64,000 bases of DNA from Candidatus Nanopelagicales bacterium (lineage in GTDB: Bacteria; Actinomycetota; Actinomycetes; S36-B12), in the NCBI GenBank assembly GCA_018402075.1, contig JAGYJP010000002.1, positions 496,001-560,000 of the forward strand, read 5' to 3'. The notes beneath the pieces are model-generated. The model saw only the letters and a program-made list of their open reading frames with translations. It had not been told where the DNA came from and ran no database searches. Numbering within the stretch: the stretch's first letter is position 1; the number at the start of each line of letters is the position of its first letter. This document shows, in pieces, positions 1-7,685 of this stretch. Made by a program: the position numbers and the translations under genes.

Positions 1-214
1 CGCTGAGATCTGCTCCAGAGCAAAAGCCACGACCAGCACCGGTGACGACAATGGCTCTCACTTCTGGATCTTGATCTGCGAAAGTGAGAAGGTCAGAGTA
101 GGTGTGAATCATGTCCGGAAGGAGTGCGTTGAGCTTTTCGGGCCGATTGAAGGTGATCGTGGCAATCGCGCCTGTGCACTGATATGTGACGAACTCGGTA
201 GCGGGAGCATCCAT
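1..214 (-). CDS. Enoyl-CoA hydratase/isomerase family protein (N-terminal fragment)
   Basis: Reading the minus strand from an ATG at 214 gives an open frame running off the left edge of the window (71 codons). The translation carries the crotonase N-terminal pattern: a short beta strand, TFNRPEKLNAL, and VVTGAGRGFCSGADL, which forms the oxyanion-hole loop of crotonase enzymes. Such proteins hydrate or isomerise acyl-CoA thioesters in the cytoplasm, but the exact substrate cannot be told from the fragment. The gene is divergent from the LapA-like gene at 290. A TAGGAA hexamer six bases upstream of the ATG resembles the leaderless promoters elsewhere in the window. Only the C-terminal part is missing, because the window ends. 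Confidence 0.85.
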   Translation of the reverse strand, partial: MDAPATEFVTYQCTGAIATITFNRPEKLNALLPDMIHTYSDLLTFADQDPEVRAIVVTGAGRGFCSGADLS

Positions 215-289
215 GACGCATTCCTACCAGTTATCGTTCAGGCTAATACCCTAGGCTGGGGTTATACCGGATTTGGGGAGTTGACCATT

Positions 290-556
290 GTGAACAACGA
301 AATTGGCCATGCCGACAAAAGTTCTGGAATGCGAATTACCTGGCGCGGAATAGTGGTTATCGTCATGGTGGTCGCATTGATCGTTTTTGGGGTTCAAAAC
401 CTTGAAAGCGCCTCCGTGAATTTCCTAGGTATGCAATTCGATGTTCCGGTCTGGTTACTAGTGTCAGGAACATTTATTCTGGGCGTTCTGTTGGGAGGGC
501 TTGTCAAAGGGACCGCAAGAAAGTTGCGAAAGCCGCGCGGTGAAGTTTCCAAGTAG
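290..556 (+). CDS. LapA-domain small membrane protein
   Basis: An 88-residue protein with two hydrophobic segments (about residues 17-38 and 52-76) separated by a short loop with the VQNLESASVNFLG pattern, as in LapA/DUF1049 proteins; the second helix is followed by a basic tail (ARKLRKPR). In proteobacteria LapA takes part in lipopolysaccharide assembly, which an actinobacterium does not have, so the role here is unknown beyond being an inner-membrane protein. I chose the GTG at 290 because a GGGGAG ribosome-binding site lies at 275-280 and longer in-frame versions add unconserved, non-membrane sequence antisense to the neighbouring crotonase gene. A TAGGCT hexamer at 253-258 could be its -10 box. 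Confidence 0.75.
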   Translation: MNNEIGHADKSSGMRITWRGIVVIVMVVALIVFGVQNLESASVNFLGMQFDVPVWLLVSGTFILGVLLGGLVKGTARKLRKPRGEVSK

Positions 557-872
557 TACCTTTTCGTTAAATGGTCTTCGTCATTCCCGTCGTGTCTTCC
601 ATGAAGTAGATCAGACGTTCTAATGAGCCTTCACTGTAAATACCCTGCCAAATTCCATTTGGAAACCTTGGGTGCCAATCCGCACAGCTCGACTTCCACG
701 ATCATGGCCAGTCTGTCTATCTGACCGGCGGCGTCACCTCTCGGCTCACTAAAAACGAAGGTCTCCTTACCTATACGCTCTGGGTTTGCGGACATATCGC
801 TCATATGGGGGATCTAGCCCTTTAACGGCAGTGATGGGTTATTCAACGGCATATTCATGCAAGACTAGGAAC
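557..872. other. Intergenic region with a possible decayed small gene
   Basis: This 316-base gap holds no gene that I can support. On the minus strand an ATG at 804 opens 57 codons ending at 631. A second minus-strand frame, closed at 567, reads on as protein-like sequence (DWHPRFPNGIWQGIYSEG...). Joining the two would need a single-base frameshift near 690, giving about 79 residues. The plus strand opposite the first frame also reads open without a start codon. I therefore regard it as either a frameshifted small gene or chance coding-like sequence. Confidence 0.3.
861..866 (+). promoter_or_regulatory. Candidate leaderless promoter of the desaturase gene
   Basis: AAGACT lies six bases before the ATG at 873. 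It is a weaker match to TAnnnT than others in the window. An AGGA at 867-870 is too close to the ATG for a normal ribosome-binding site. Confidence 0.35.
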
Positions 873-1814
873 ATGACGACTTTTGCCGAGGACCTATTCA
901 CGCTCGATCTCTTGACGCAGTTAGAACCGGTGGTTGAGAAAGAGATGAATCGGCACATTTCCCAGGCAAAAAACTGGTATCCCCATGACTACATCCCTTG
1001 GGACATGGGTACGAACTTTGCCCATCTGGATGGTAAAGATTGGACACCTGAGCAGAAACGATTCAGTGAAGCTGCTCGAACCAGCCTCATCATCAATCTT
1101 CTGACCGAAGACAACTTGCCCAGCTACCATCATGAGATCGCGGTAATTTTCGGACGAGATGGAGCTTGGGGCGAATGGGTTGGCAGGTGGACGGCCGAAG
1201 AGGGACGTCATGGCACCGCTATTCGCGATTATCTCGTCGTCACGCGGGCGGTAGACCCAGTGGCTCTTGAAGATGCCCGGATGACACACATGCAAGAGGG
1301 GTTCCAGGCAATCCATCCTGGTGTTCTTGCGGGATTGTCGTATGTTTCTTTTCAAGAATTAGCAACTCGTGTGTCGCATCGAAATACTGGTATTGCTACA
1401 GGAGATCCCATAGCCGAGGCGCTACTTCAACGGATCGCACTAGATGAAAACTTACACATGATCTTTTATCGCAACCTTCTTGCTGCCGCTTTGGAGATAG
1501 CGCCCGATCCCACAATGGTCGCTATCATGCGAAGTGTTCGTGATTTTGCTATGCCGGGTCACGGTATCGACGGTTTTCAGCGGAAGGCTGTTGAGATAGC
1601 GGTTGCTGGAATTTATGATCTCAAGCAACATCGTGATGAAGTTCTGATGCCGGTGCTACGAAAGTGGCAGATCTTCGACCGAAGTGATTTTGGGGCTGAG
1701 GGTGAAGCAGCGAGAGAGGAACTGGCACAGATTCTCGCTGATATGGACGTTAATGTGAACCGGTTTGAGGAGCGGCGTGATGCACTCCGAGCCAGGCTCG
1801 CCGCACGAGATTAA
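873..1814 (+). CDS. Acyl-ACP desaturase (stearoyl-ACP desaturase family)
   Basis: A 313-residue soluble di-iron desaturase that introduces a double bond into acyl chains bound to acyl carrier protein, related to actinobacterial DesA1/DesA2. The two iron-ligand helices are visible: EEGRHG, corresponding to the EENRHG motif, around residues 110-115, and DENLHM, corresponding to the second D/EExxH motif, around residues 190-200. An early MNRHISQAKNWYPHDYIPWD segment is typical of the family. The ATG at 873 is taken because homologues begin shortly before this point and the upstream extension is low in coding character. Partners would be ACP and a ferredoxin-type electron donor. The 3' end overlaps the small gene at 1780. 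Confidence 0.9.
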   Translation: MTTFAEDLFTLDLLTQLEPVVEKEMNRHISQAKNWYPHDYIPWDMGTNFAHLDGKDWTPEQKRFSEAARTSLIINLLTEDNLPSYHHEIAVIFGRDGAWGEWVGRWTAEEGRHGTAIRDYLVVTRAVDPVALEDARMTHMQEGFQAIHPGVLAGLSYVSFQELATRVSHRNTGIATGDPIAEALLQRIALDENLHMIFYRNLLAAALEIAPDPTMVAIMRSVRDFAMPGHGIDGFQRKAVEIAVAGIYDLKQHRDEVLMPVLRKWQIFDRSDFGAEGEAAREELAQILADMDVNVNRFEERRDALRARLAARD

Positions 1815-1995
1815 GAGTTTGATTCCAAGTTCGAAAAATTGGAACGAAGCAGTTGTGTATGCATTAAAAAGCAACGACACTGCATCACTTGGGGAGCTTT
1901 ATCGTCACAAGGTTCGTGAACTTGGATCGGTAAAGGCGACACAGGACTGGCTTGAAATTGTTTCTGGTTGGGATGCAACTGCGTCGACAGGTTGA
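1780..1995 (+). CDS. Small uncharacterised protein overlapping the desaturase gene
   Basis: A 71-residue frame starting 35 bases inside the end of the desaturase gene, in another frame, and continuing 181 bases beyond it. A GAGGAG ribosome-binding site at 1767-1772 sits seven bases before the ATG. The unique part (SSKNWNEAVVYALKSNDTAS...) is rich in Trp, acidic and helix-forming residues and looks like genuine small-protein sequence, with no signal peptide or membrane segment. I do not recognise the family. Translational coupling to the desaturase would suggest a related role, but that is inference. Confidence 0.5.
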   Translation: MHSEPGSPHEIKSLIPSSKNWNEAVVYALKSNDTASLGELYRHKVRELGSVKATQDWLEIVSGWDATASTG

Positions 1996-2049
1996 TTTTG
2001 AGGAAAATCTTTGACAACACATTAACCATCGAATTACGACGATGAATTG

Positions 2050-2134
2050 TGTCCGAGGGGGGACTTGAACCCCCATGCCCTTTTGGGGCACTAGCACCTC
2101 AAGCTAGCGCGTCTGCCTATTCCGCCACCCGGAC
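2050..2134 (-). tRNA. tRNA-Leu (anticodon GAG)
   Basis: The minus strand folds as a class II tRNA. A seven-pair acceptor stem joins GTCCGGG (2134-2128) to CTCGGAC (2057-2051). The anticodon stem is CTAGC/GCTAG with loop TTGAGGT, giving anticodon GAG. The long variable arm (TGCCCCAAAAGGGCA) is typical of leucine tRNA, and the T loop is GTTCAAGTC. Position 2050 supplies discriminator A. CCA is not encoded. Confidence 0.95.
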
Positions 2135-2162
2135 TGGGTTGCCGTATTCACGGCGAGCCGTA

Positions 2163-2168
2163 ACTATA
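2163..2168 (-). promoter_or_regulatory. Candidate -10 box for tRNA-Leu
   Basis: TATAGT on the minus strand, 28 bases upstream of the mature tRNA 5' end, which would give a leader of about 22 bases. I see no strong -35 box. Confidence 0.4.
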
Positions 2169-2261
2169 GCGACATGGAATCTTAACTTTCGCGGGTAGTC
2201 CACAACACTTGGCCGAATGATCAATTGAGGGATTCGTCATGGCATAAGCCTTGGCCACTGG

Positions 2262-2267
2262 CATGAT
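2262..2267 (+). promoter_or_regulatory. Candidate leaderless promoter of the M20 peptidase gene
   Basis: CATGAT followed by six bases and then the ATG at 2274. There is no ribosome-binding site before this start. Confidence 0.45.
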
Positions 2268-2273
2268 TCCCTT

Positions 2274-3614
2274 ATGAGCGATTCACTTTTTCTCACGTCC
2301 AGTGCGCGCACTGCCCTAGAGGATGACACCGTTGCCATGACACGGGAACTGATTCGCATTGATACCAGCAATTATGGTGACTCCGTTGACACCGTGGGCG
2401 AGGCGGAGGCCGCCGAATATTGTGCCCAGAAGTTACGTGAAGTGGGATATGACCCCGAAGTCATTGTGACGACTTCTGATTCTCGTCGGGGGGTAGTTCT
2501 CAGAATCCCAGGGATCGATGCAGACGCAGGAGCCGTCGTGGTTCATGGCCATCTCGATGTGGTTCCTGCTATTGCTAGTGATTGGACCCATCCGCCGTTT
2601 GCTGCTGAAGTTGATTCAGGCTTCATATGGGGCCGAGGGGCCGTGGATATGAAGAACATGGACGCCATGATTTTGGCGGTGGCGAGGCATTGGGCTCTGG
2701 AGGAGATCCAGCCTCGCAGAGACATCATCATTGTTTTTTTTCCGGATGAGGAAGCAGGGATGCAACATGGGTCACAGTGGTTTGTTCGTAATCGTCCCGA
2801 TGTTTTTGAAGGGGCAACCGAAGCGATAGGTGAAGTTGGTGGATTCTCGCTCACAGTGCGAGATGACATCCGTATTTACCCCGTGCAAACTGCCGAGAAA
2901 GGTGTCCGCTGGCTGCGTTTACGCGCCGCCGGAAGAGCAGGGCATGGAAGCATGATTCATGCGGATAACGCCGTTACTGATTTGGCTCGTGCGGTGACGC
3001 GAGTAGGAGATCACAAGTGGCCGATTCGACGAACGAAAACGGTTGACCAATTTCTAGCAGTATTGGCTGAGGCCTACAACATTAATATCGATCCAAGTGA
3101 CTCCGCCGACGTCCTCAGCAAACTTGGAACCCTTGGCATGCTTGTCGGCGCCACTTTGCAAAACACGGCAAATCCGTCAATGCTAAGTGCAGGCTACAAG
3201 GTAAATGTCATTCCCTCTGAGGCTGTCGCGCACATTGATGGTCGCGTGCTACCCGGCTACGAGGATGAATTTGATGTCACTATTAAGAAATTGGTTGGCG
3301 ATACTATTGCCATGGAATATGTCAGCAACGACATTGCTATCGAAGCCCCATTCGATACCTTGACAGTGGATCTTATGGCCAGCGTTCTTCGAAGTGAAGA
3401 TCCTGGAGCGATAACTGTGCCCTACATGATCTCCGGAGGAACGGATGCCAAGGCTTTGAGTGCCTTGGGCATCAATTGCTATGGATTTTCACCACTGCAG
3501 ATGCCTCCGGATTTGGATTATTGGAGTCTGTTCCATGGTGTCAACGAACGAGTACCTATAGACGGCTTAAAATTCGGCGTGCGTACCCTAGAGAGGTTTT
3601 TGCGTCAGGTGTAA
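2274..3614 (+). CDS. M20/M25/M40 family metallopeptidase
   Basis: A 446-residue zinc peptidase or amidohydrolase of clan MH. The dinuclear zinc site is visible: HGHLDVVP at residues 91-98 (zinc ligand His93, Asp95), GRGAVDMKN with bridging Asp125, and the PDEEAG motif with catalytic and ligand Glu159/Glu160. The lid-domain RAAGRAGHGSM motif follows around 225. Full family length, no signal peptide, so cytoplasmic. Substrate is likely a dipeptide or N-acyl amino acid; the exact specificity cannot be read. In other actinobacteria an M20 gene is often found next to a DUF5703 gene, as it is here (convergent, 13 bases apart). Confidence 0.9.
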   Translation: MSDSLFLTSSARTALEDDTVAMTRELIRIDTSNYGDSVDTVGEAEAAEYCAQKLREVGYDPEVIVTTSDSRRGVVLRIPGIDADAGAVVVHGHLDVVPAIASDWTHPPFAAEVDSGFIWGRGAVDMKNMDAMILAVARHWALEEIQPRRDIIIVFFPDEEAGMQHGSQWFVRNRPDVFEGATEAIGEVGGFSLTVRDDIRIYPVQTAEKGVRWLRLRAAGRAGHGSMIHADNAVTDLARAVTRVGDHKWPIRRTKTVDQFLAVLAEAYNINIDPSDSADVLSKLGTLGMLVGATLQNTANPSMLSAGYKVNVIPSEAVAHIDGRVLPGYEDEFDVTIKKLVGDTIAMEYVSNDIAIEAPFDTLTVDLMASVLRSEDPGAITVPYMISGGTDAKALSALGINCYGFSPLQMPPDLDYWSLFHGVNERVPIDGLKFGVRTLERFLRQV

Positions 3615-3627
3615 ATGAATCTGGGTA

Positions 3628-3843
3628 TTAGCTGGCCCTAGGAATTCTAATTATTTTTCGTCTGAGACGAATTTTTTTGCGGCCATCGCGAAAAATTCTT
3701 GTGTAATCCAGTTCCCACCGGCCTCGCTCAGCTTTGTGTGTCAAGTACTCACGAGTCGCTTCGAGATCTGCCTCGCGGGAGAATGAAAACTCCCGAAATT
3801 CCCAGACAGACTCACTCGCACTCCTATTCAAGTGCTTATTCAC
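3628..3843 (-). CDS. DUF5703 family protein
   Basis: A 71-residue protein with the DUF5703 signature: WEFREFSFSREADLEATREYLTHKAERGRWELDYTRIF followed by a very basic tail (RKKIRLRRKIIRI). Function is unknown; the family is small and largely actinobacterial. I chose the GTG at 3843 because GAGGAG lies five bases upstream. An in-frame ATG at 3879 would add 12 residues not seen in the family. It is convergent with the M20 peptidase gene. Confidence 0.8.
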   Translation of the reverse strand: MNKHLNRSASESVWEFREFSFSREADLEATREYLTHKAERGRWELDYTRIFRDGRKKIRLRRKIIRIPRAS

Positions 3844-3889
3844 ATGTTCTCCTCGATGCTCTTGGTTTTTACATGACACAAGGATTCAT

Positions 3890-4870
3890 TCAACGACGCT
3901 GTGCCCACCCGGCCTCTGGATACCCTAGGGCGGGTTCTGAAACGTCGTCGAGTGCTGTGTGAATCTCGTCGGGAAGCAAAAGCTCATTGCTTCCAAGCGC
4001 GAGTACCAGTTGTTGGGCTGTTCGAGCGCCCAAGATGGGTGCCACAACACCGGGACGATCCCTTAACCAAGCGAGAGCTACTTCAGCCGGACTCGCGCCT
4101 AGGCCTTCCGCTGCGGTGGAAAGAGCATCGACAATTCGCTTGGCTCGTTCATCTCGATAAGCGTTGACAAATGCGCTGGTTTCGGGTTGAGCGCCACGTG
4201 AATCAATGGGAATCGAATGTCGATACTTCCCCGTAAGCACACCACGTCCAAGTGGGGACCATGGCAACAGTCCAATTCCGAGGGATTTTGCCGAGGGAAT
4301 AATCTCACGCTCAACACCCCGCTCCAGAAGGGAATACTCCATTTGGGTAGTCACAATTGGATTGGCTCCTTTGCTCACTTGAATGGTGCACGCCTGCGCT
4401 GTTTGCCAACCCGCGAAATTTGATACCCCAACATAACGGACTTTTCCGGAATCGATCGCAGCATCCAATGCATGCAGAGTCTCCTCAATCGGTGTTAACG
4501 GATCCCACGCGTGCAATTGCCATAAATCAATTGTGTCTACATCCAGCCTTCTCAAACTTCTCTCCAGAGAATCGAGCAAGTGTCTCCGACTGGCATTAAA
4601 GCGTCGCTCGGTGTTGGGAACGGAGACTGCCTTTGTGGCCAGTACAATATTGTCTCGACATTCGAACTCTTGAATAAGAGTTCCAAGCATTTCTTCGCTA
4701 ACGCCATCTGAATACACATCGGCAGTGTCTACAAGATTGCCACCTGCATCGAGAAATGCTGCAAGTTGATCTCGGGCGTCATATTCATCAGTTGTTCGTC
4801 CCCACGTCATGGTACCTAGGCCAAGGTTGCCCACTCGAATTCCGGAGTTACCCAAGGGTCGCATTTGCAT
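3890..4870 (-). CDS. Aldo/keto reductase
   Basis: A 326-residue NADPH-dependent oxidoreductase of the AKR (beta/alpha)8 barrel fold. Visible family features are the N-terminal MQMRPLGNSGIRVGNLGLGTMTWG, the catalytic tetrad segments DTADVYSDG (Asp and Tyr), LATKAV (Lys) and LWQLHAWD (His), the GVSNFAGWQ strand, and a C-terminal cofactor-binding stretch with ILGARTAQQL. The physiological carbonyl substrate is unknown. The start at 4870 agrees with the family N-terminus and with a leaderless promoter; the frame continues upstream to 5125 but that part is antisense to the divergent oxidoreductase gene. Confidence 0.9.
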   Translation of the reverse strand: MQMRPLGNSGIRVGNLGLGTMTWGRTTDEYDARDQLAAFLDAGGNLVDTADVYSDGVSEEMLGTLIQEFECRDNIVLATKAVSVPNTERRFNASRRHLLDSLERSLRRLDVDTIDLWQLHAWDPLTPIEETLHALDAAIDSGKVRYVGVSNFAGWQTAQACTIQVSKGANPIVTTQMEYSLLERGVEREIIPSAKSLGIGLLPWSPLGRGVLTGKYRHSIPIDSRGAQPETSAFVNAYRDERAKRIVDALSTAAEGLGASPAEVALAWLRDRPGVVAPILGARTAQQLVLALGSNELLLPDEIHTALDDVSEPALGYPEAGWAQRR

Positions 4871-4876
4871 GTCGAT

Positions 4877-4882
4877 ACCGTA
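4877..4882 (-). promoter_or_regulatory. Leaderless promoter of the aldo/keto reductase gene
   Basis: TACGGT on the minus strand, then ATCGAC, then the ATG at 4870. It supports this start over the upstream ATG at 4900. Confidence 0.5.
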
Positions 4883-4918
4883 TCGCCCTGCTGCGGGCAT
4901 TTCCGCTATTCGACGCCG

Positions 4919-4924
4919 TAGGCT
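4919..4924 (+). promoter_or_regulatory. Leaderless promoter of the LLM oxidoreductase gene
   Basis: TAGGCT, then ACCCAC, then the ATG at 4931. The divergent aldo/keto reductase promoter lies only about 37 bases away, so the two -35 regions overlap. Confidence 0.5.
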
Positions 4925-4930
4925 ACCCAC

Positions 4931-5980
4931 ATGAAACTTGCTGTGAATTTGGGATATTGGGGGGCTGGAAACGATGCAGACAACCTCGAAGTTGCCCGCG
5001 AAGCGGATCGGCTCGGCTATTCGTGTGTTTGGGCCGCTGAGGCATATGGCTCTGACGCTGCCACCGTGCTTACATGGATTGCTGCTCAGACAGAACAGAT
5101 AGACGTGGGTAGCGCAATATTTCAAATCCCTGGGCGTACTCCTGCAAACACCGCCATGACCGCTGCGACCCTTGATACCTTGTCTGGAGGACGATTTCGG
5201 CTGGGGTTAGGAGTGTCAGGGCCTCAAGTCTCTGAAGGTTGGCATGGTGTCAAATTTACAAAACCCCTCACGCGGACTAAAGAGTATGTTGACATTGTTC
5301 GCCTGGCCTTATCTCGCCAGAGGGTCAGTTACAACGGGGAATTCTTCACTCTTCCGCTACCCGACGGCCCAGGCAAAGCGCTCACCCTGACCGTTCATCC
5401 GGTGCGTGAGAACATTCCCATTTACTTAGCCTCAATAGGACCCAAAAACCTAGAGTTAACGGGTGAAATAGCAGACGGATGGCTGGCCATTTTTTTCTCT
5501 CCTGAGAATGCTCCGGAACTCATGAAGCCACTTATTCAAGGTCGAGTCAAGGCGGGCAAGACAATGGAGGGTTTCGATGTGGTGCCAACTGTTCCTGTGG
5601 TTCCAGGTGATGATGTAGAAGTCTGTGCCAATTTCGTCAGACCGTACACGGCACTCTATGTCGGCGGCATGGGTTCACGCGACAAGAACTTCTACAACCA
5701 ATTGGCAGTTCGCATGGGTTATGAAGATGCGGCTATCGAGATACAAGAGAAATACATGGCGAAGGATTATGCAGGTGCTGCGGCTGCTGTTCCTCTTGAT
5801 TTCATTGATGCCACCTCACTCATTGGGCCCCCTGAAAGAATAACTCGGCGGCTTCCTGCCTATGCGCAAGCCGGCGTAACAACATTGAGCGTTGCGTCTT
5901 TTGCAGGAACATTAAAAGAACGAGTGGCCACCCTGCATATTATGAAAAAGGCACTTGCTGATTCTGGGGTCGGCGACTAG
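4931..5980 (+). CDS. LLM class F420-dependent oxidoreductase (luciferase-like)
   Basis: A 349-residue protein of the bacterial luciferase-like (beta/alpha)8 superfamily. It begins MKLAVNLGYWGAG and contains EADRLGYSCVWAAEAYGSDA and TLDTLSGGRFRLGLGVSGPQVSEGWHG, characteristic of the F420-dependent LLM branch found in actinobacteria. ADGWLAIFFSPE near residue 180 is the usual cofactor-site segment. The substrate is not predictable. If the cofactor is F420, the organism should make it; no F420 biosynthesis gene lies in this window, so F420 use is inferred from family membership. Confidence 0.85.
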   Translation: MKLAVNLGYWGAGNDADNLEVAREADRLGYSCVWAAEAYGSDAATVLTWIAAQTEQIDVGSAIFQIPGRTPANTAMTAATLDTLSGGRFRLGLGVSGPQVSEGWHGVKFTKPLTRTKEYVDIVRLALSRQRVSYNGEFFTLPLPDGPGKALTLTVHPVRENIPIYLASIGPKNLELTGEIADGWLAIFFSPENAPELMKPLIQGRVKAGKTMEGFDVVPTVPVVPGDDVEVCANFVRPYTALYVGGMGSRDKNFYNQLAVRMGYEDAAIEIQEKYMAKDYAGAAAAVPLDFIDATSLIGPPERITRRLPAYAQAGVTTLSVASFAGTLKERVATLHIMKKALADSGVGD

Positions 5981-5984
5981 CCCC

Positions 5985-6803
5985 GTGTCGTGGATTGAAT
6001 CCATAATTTTGGGGATTGTTCAGGGTCTCACCGAGTTCCTACCGATCTCTTCCTCAGCCCACTTGCTGATAATCAGTGAGCTCTTTGGCTGGCAGGATCC
6101 TGGTGCAGCGTTTACCGCGGTCACACAGATTGGTACTGAAGCAGCTGTCATTGTCTATTTTCGCAGGGATATAGGGCGAATACTTGCCATGTGGTCACGT
6201 TCTCTCACGCAACCTGAATTGAGATCGAATCTGGACGCCCGAATGGGCTGGTACGTAATTATCGGTTCGCTGCCGATAGCGGTGATTGGTTTTCTTTTTG
6301 CCCAACAGATAGAGACTTCGGCCCGAAATCTTTGGCTCGTCGGAATAATGCTTATTGTCTTTGGAATTCTGTTAGGCATAGCCGATCGCTTTGGACGTAA
6401 AATCAAAACCGCTAAGCAACTGAATATGCGTGATGGATTGATATTTGGATTTGGTCAAGCCATGGCGCTCATTCCAGGAGTGTCTCGATCTGGAGCGACC
6501 ATCACCACGGGTCTGACTCTTGGATACGATCGGGTTACTGCAACTCGGTATGCATTTCTCTTGGCGATACCGGCTGTTCTCGGATCAGGTCTGTACGAGG
6601 CGAGGAAAATCGGCGATGATCCTTACATCGCGTGGGGGCCAACGATGCTGGCGACAATAGTTGCATTCTTTGTTGGACTGGCCGTTATTGCATGGTTACT
6701 CAGGTGGCTAACAACACGCACCTATACGCCGTTCGTGATCTATCGGGTGATTGTTGGATCCTTGGTGTTGGTACTTCTCAGCATGGGCGTACTCGTGAGT
6801 TAG
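5985..6803 (+). CDS. uppP: Undecaprenyl-diphosphatase
   Basis: A 272-residue polytopic membrane protein (BacA/UppP type) that dephosphorylates undecaprenyl diphosphate to recycle the lipid carrier for cell-wall synthesis. The diagnostic motif QGLTE followed by FLPISSSAHL is at residues 13-27 and the second motif PGVSRSGATITTG in the middle. The GTG at 5985, four bases after the preceding stop, restores the canonical start (M)SWIESIILGIVQG. An in-frame TTG at 5955 is possible but less likely. Co-transcription with the oxidoreductase gene is probable. Confidence 0.93.
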   Translation: MSWIESIILGIVQGLTEFLPISSSAHLLIISELFGWQDPGAAFTAVTQIGTEAAVIVYFRRDIGRILAMWSRSLTQPELRSNLDARMGWYVIIGSLPIAVIGFLFAQQIETSARNLWLVGIMLIVFGILLGIADRFGRKIKTAKQLNMRDGLIFGFGQAMALIPGVSRSGATITTGLTLGYDRVTATRYAFLLAIPAVLGSGLYEARKIGDDPYIAWGPTMLATIVAFFVGLAVIAWLLRWLTTRTYTPFVIYRVIVGSLVLVLLSMGVLVS

Positions 6804-6983
6804 AGGCAGCGACTCGTCTTGAAATCGCGGTAAAGCAGTAAACAGCCATTTCCGTATATTCCCGCAGCCAGGTTGTCACTACTGAAATTGCGGGCCAACT
6901 GGCGAATTATGCCTCCGTACACCCCAGATTCTGCCCCCTGCGAACAGAGGGTCAATTGCAAGTCAACTTTCGCGGTTGCCGAC
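6804..6983. other. Intergenic region between uppP and the histidine phosphatase gene
   Basis: About 180 bases with stops in all frames and no tRNA-like or repeat structure that I can see. The only signal I can point to is the promoter hexamer just downstream at 6984-6989. Confidence 0.5.
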
Positions 6984-6989
6984 TACCGT
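6984..6989 (+). promoter_or_regulatory. Leaderless promoter of the histidine phosphatase gene
   Basis: TACCGT, then TTTGCC, then the ATG at 6996. It fixes the start at MATVFLIRHG and would drive the four-gene block through to DUF3090 at least. Confidence 0.5.
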
Positions 6990-6995
6990 TTTGCC

Positions 6996-7685
6996 ATGGC
7001 AACAGTGTTTCTCATTCGTCACGGACAAACACCTGCGAATGCGAGTGGGGTCCTGGCAGGAACAGCGCCTGGAATTCAACTCGATGAAACAGGCATCCAG
7101 CAAGTGTCTGAGTTGGCAGAGGCGCTGAAGGGGCTTTCCCCACTAGCGATCATCTCTTCACCGATGGAGCGCACCGCCCAGACCGCTGACATCATTGCCC
7201 AGGGGTTGGCCAGTGCTGGATGCGTTCTACAGGTACAAGAGGAATCCGGTTTAATTGAATGCGACTATGGTTCCTGGACCGGTCAGCCACTGGCAGACTT
7301 GGCCAATCACGAATTATGGCGTGCGGTTCAGGATCATCCAAGTTCCGTTGTTTTCCCCGGGGAAAATGGCGAGTCCATGTCTAGTATGCAAAATCGAGCG
7401 GTGACATCAATTCGCCGATGGAATGATTTGCTGGGGCCAGATTCCATCTATATTGCGGTGAGTCATGGCGATGTCATCAAGGCCATCATCGCCGATGCTC
7501 TTGGGATGCATCTGGATCATTTCCAGCGGATTGTGGTGGATCCTGGATCCGTGTCCGTGGTGAGATATTCAACGCTTAGACCTTTTGTTGTAGCAACCAA
7601 TGCGAGTGGTGAGCGCGTGTCACGATTCGTAAGAGCCGCATCAGATCAAAGTTCCGATGCACCCGTTGGTGGTGGCACCACATGA
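6996..7685 (+). CDS. Histidine phosphatase family protein (MSMEG_4193-type)
   Basis: A 229-residue phosphoglycerate-mutase-like enzyme. The catalytic RHGQT is at residues 8-12, the SPMERTAQTA substrate-phosphate motif around 50, an acidic proton donor in the GLIECDYGSWTG region, and the second histidine in SHGDVIKAI. In actinobacteria this subfamily is commonly found next to DUF3090 and SCO1664-family genes and mshC, exactly the order here, but its substrate is not established. The frame could be extended upstream to 6873, but homologues start at MATVFLIRHG. It overlaps the next gene by four bases. Confidence 0.9.
   Translation: MATVFLIRHGQTPANASGVLAGTAPGIQLDETGIQQVSELAEALKGLSPLAIISSPMERTAQTADIIAQGLASAGCVLQVQEESGLIECDYGSWTGQPLADLANHELWRAVQDHPSSVVFPGENGESMSSMQNRAVTSIRRWNDLLGPDSIYIAVSHGDVIKAIIADALGMHLDHFQRIVVDPGSVSVVRYSTLRPFVVATNASGERVSRFVRAASDQSSDAPVGGGTT

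Noticed and set aside
921..1355. Long minus-strand open frame opposite the acyl-ACP desaturase gene
   Set aside because: It is antisense to conserved iron-ligand motifs of the desaturase, has no ribosome-binding site and its translation looks like a codon-position shadow.
4871..5125. N-terminal extension of the aldo/keto reductase
   Set aside because: The frame is open upstream, but it runs antisense into the divergent oxidoreductase gene and both family alignment and promoter place the start at 4870.
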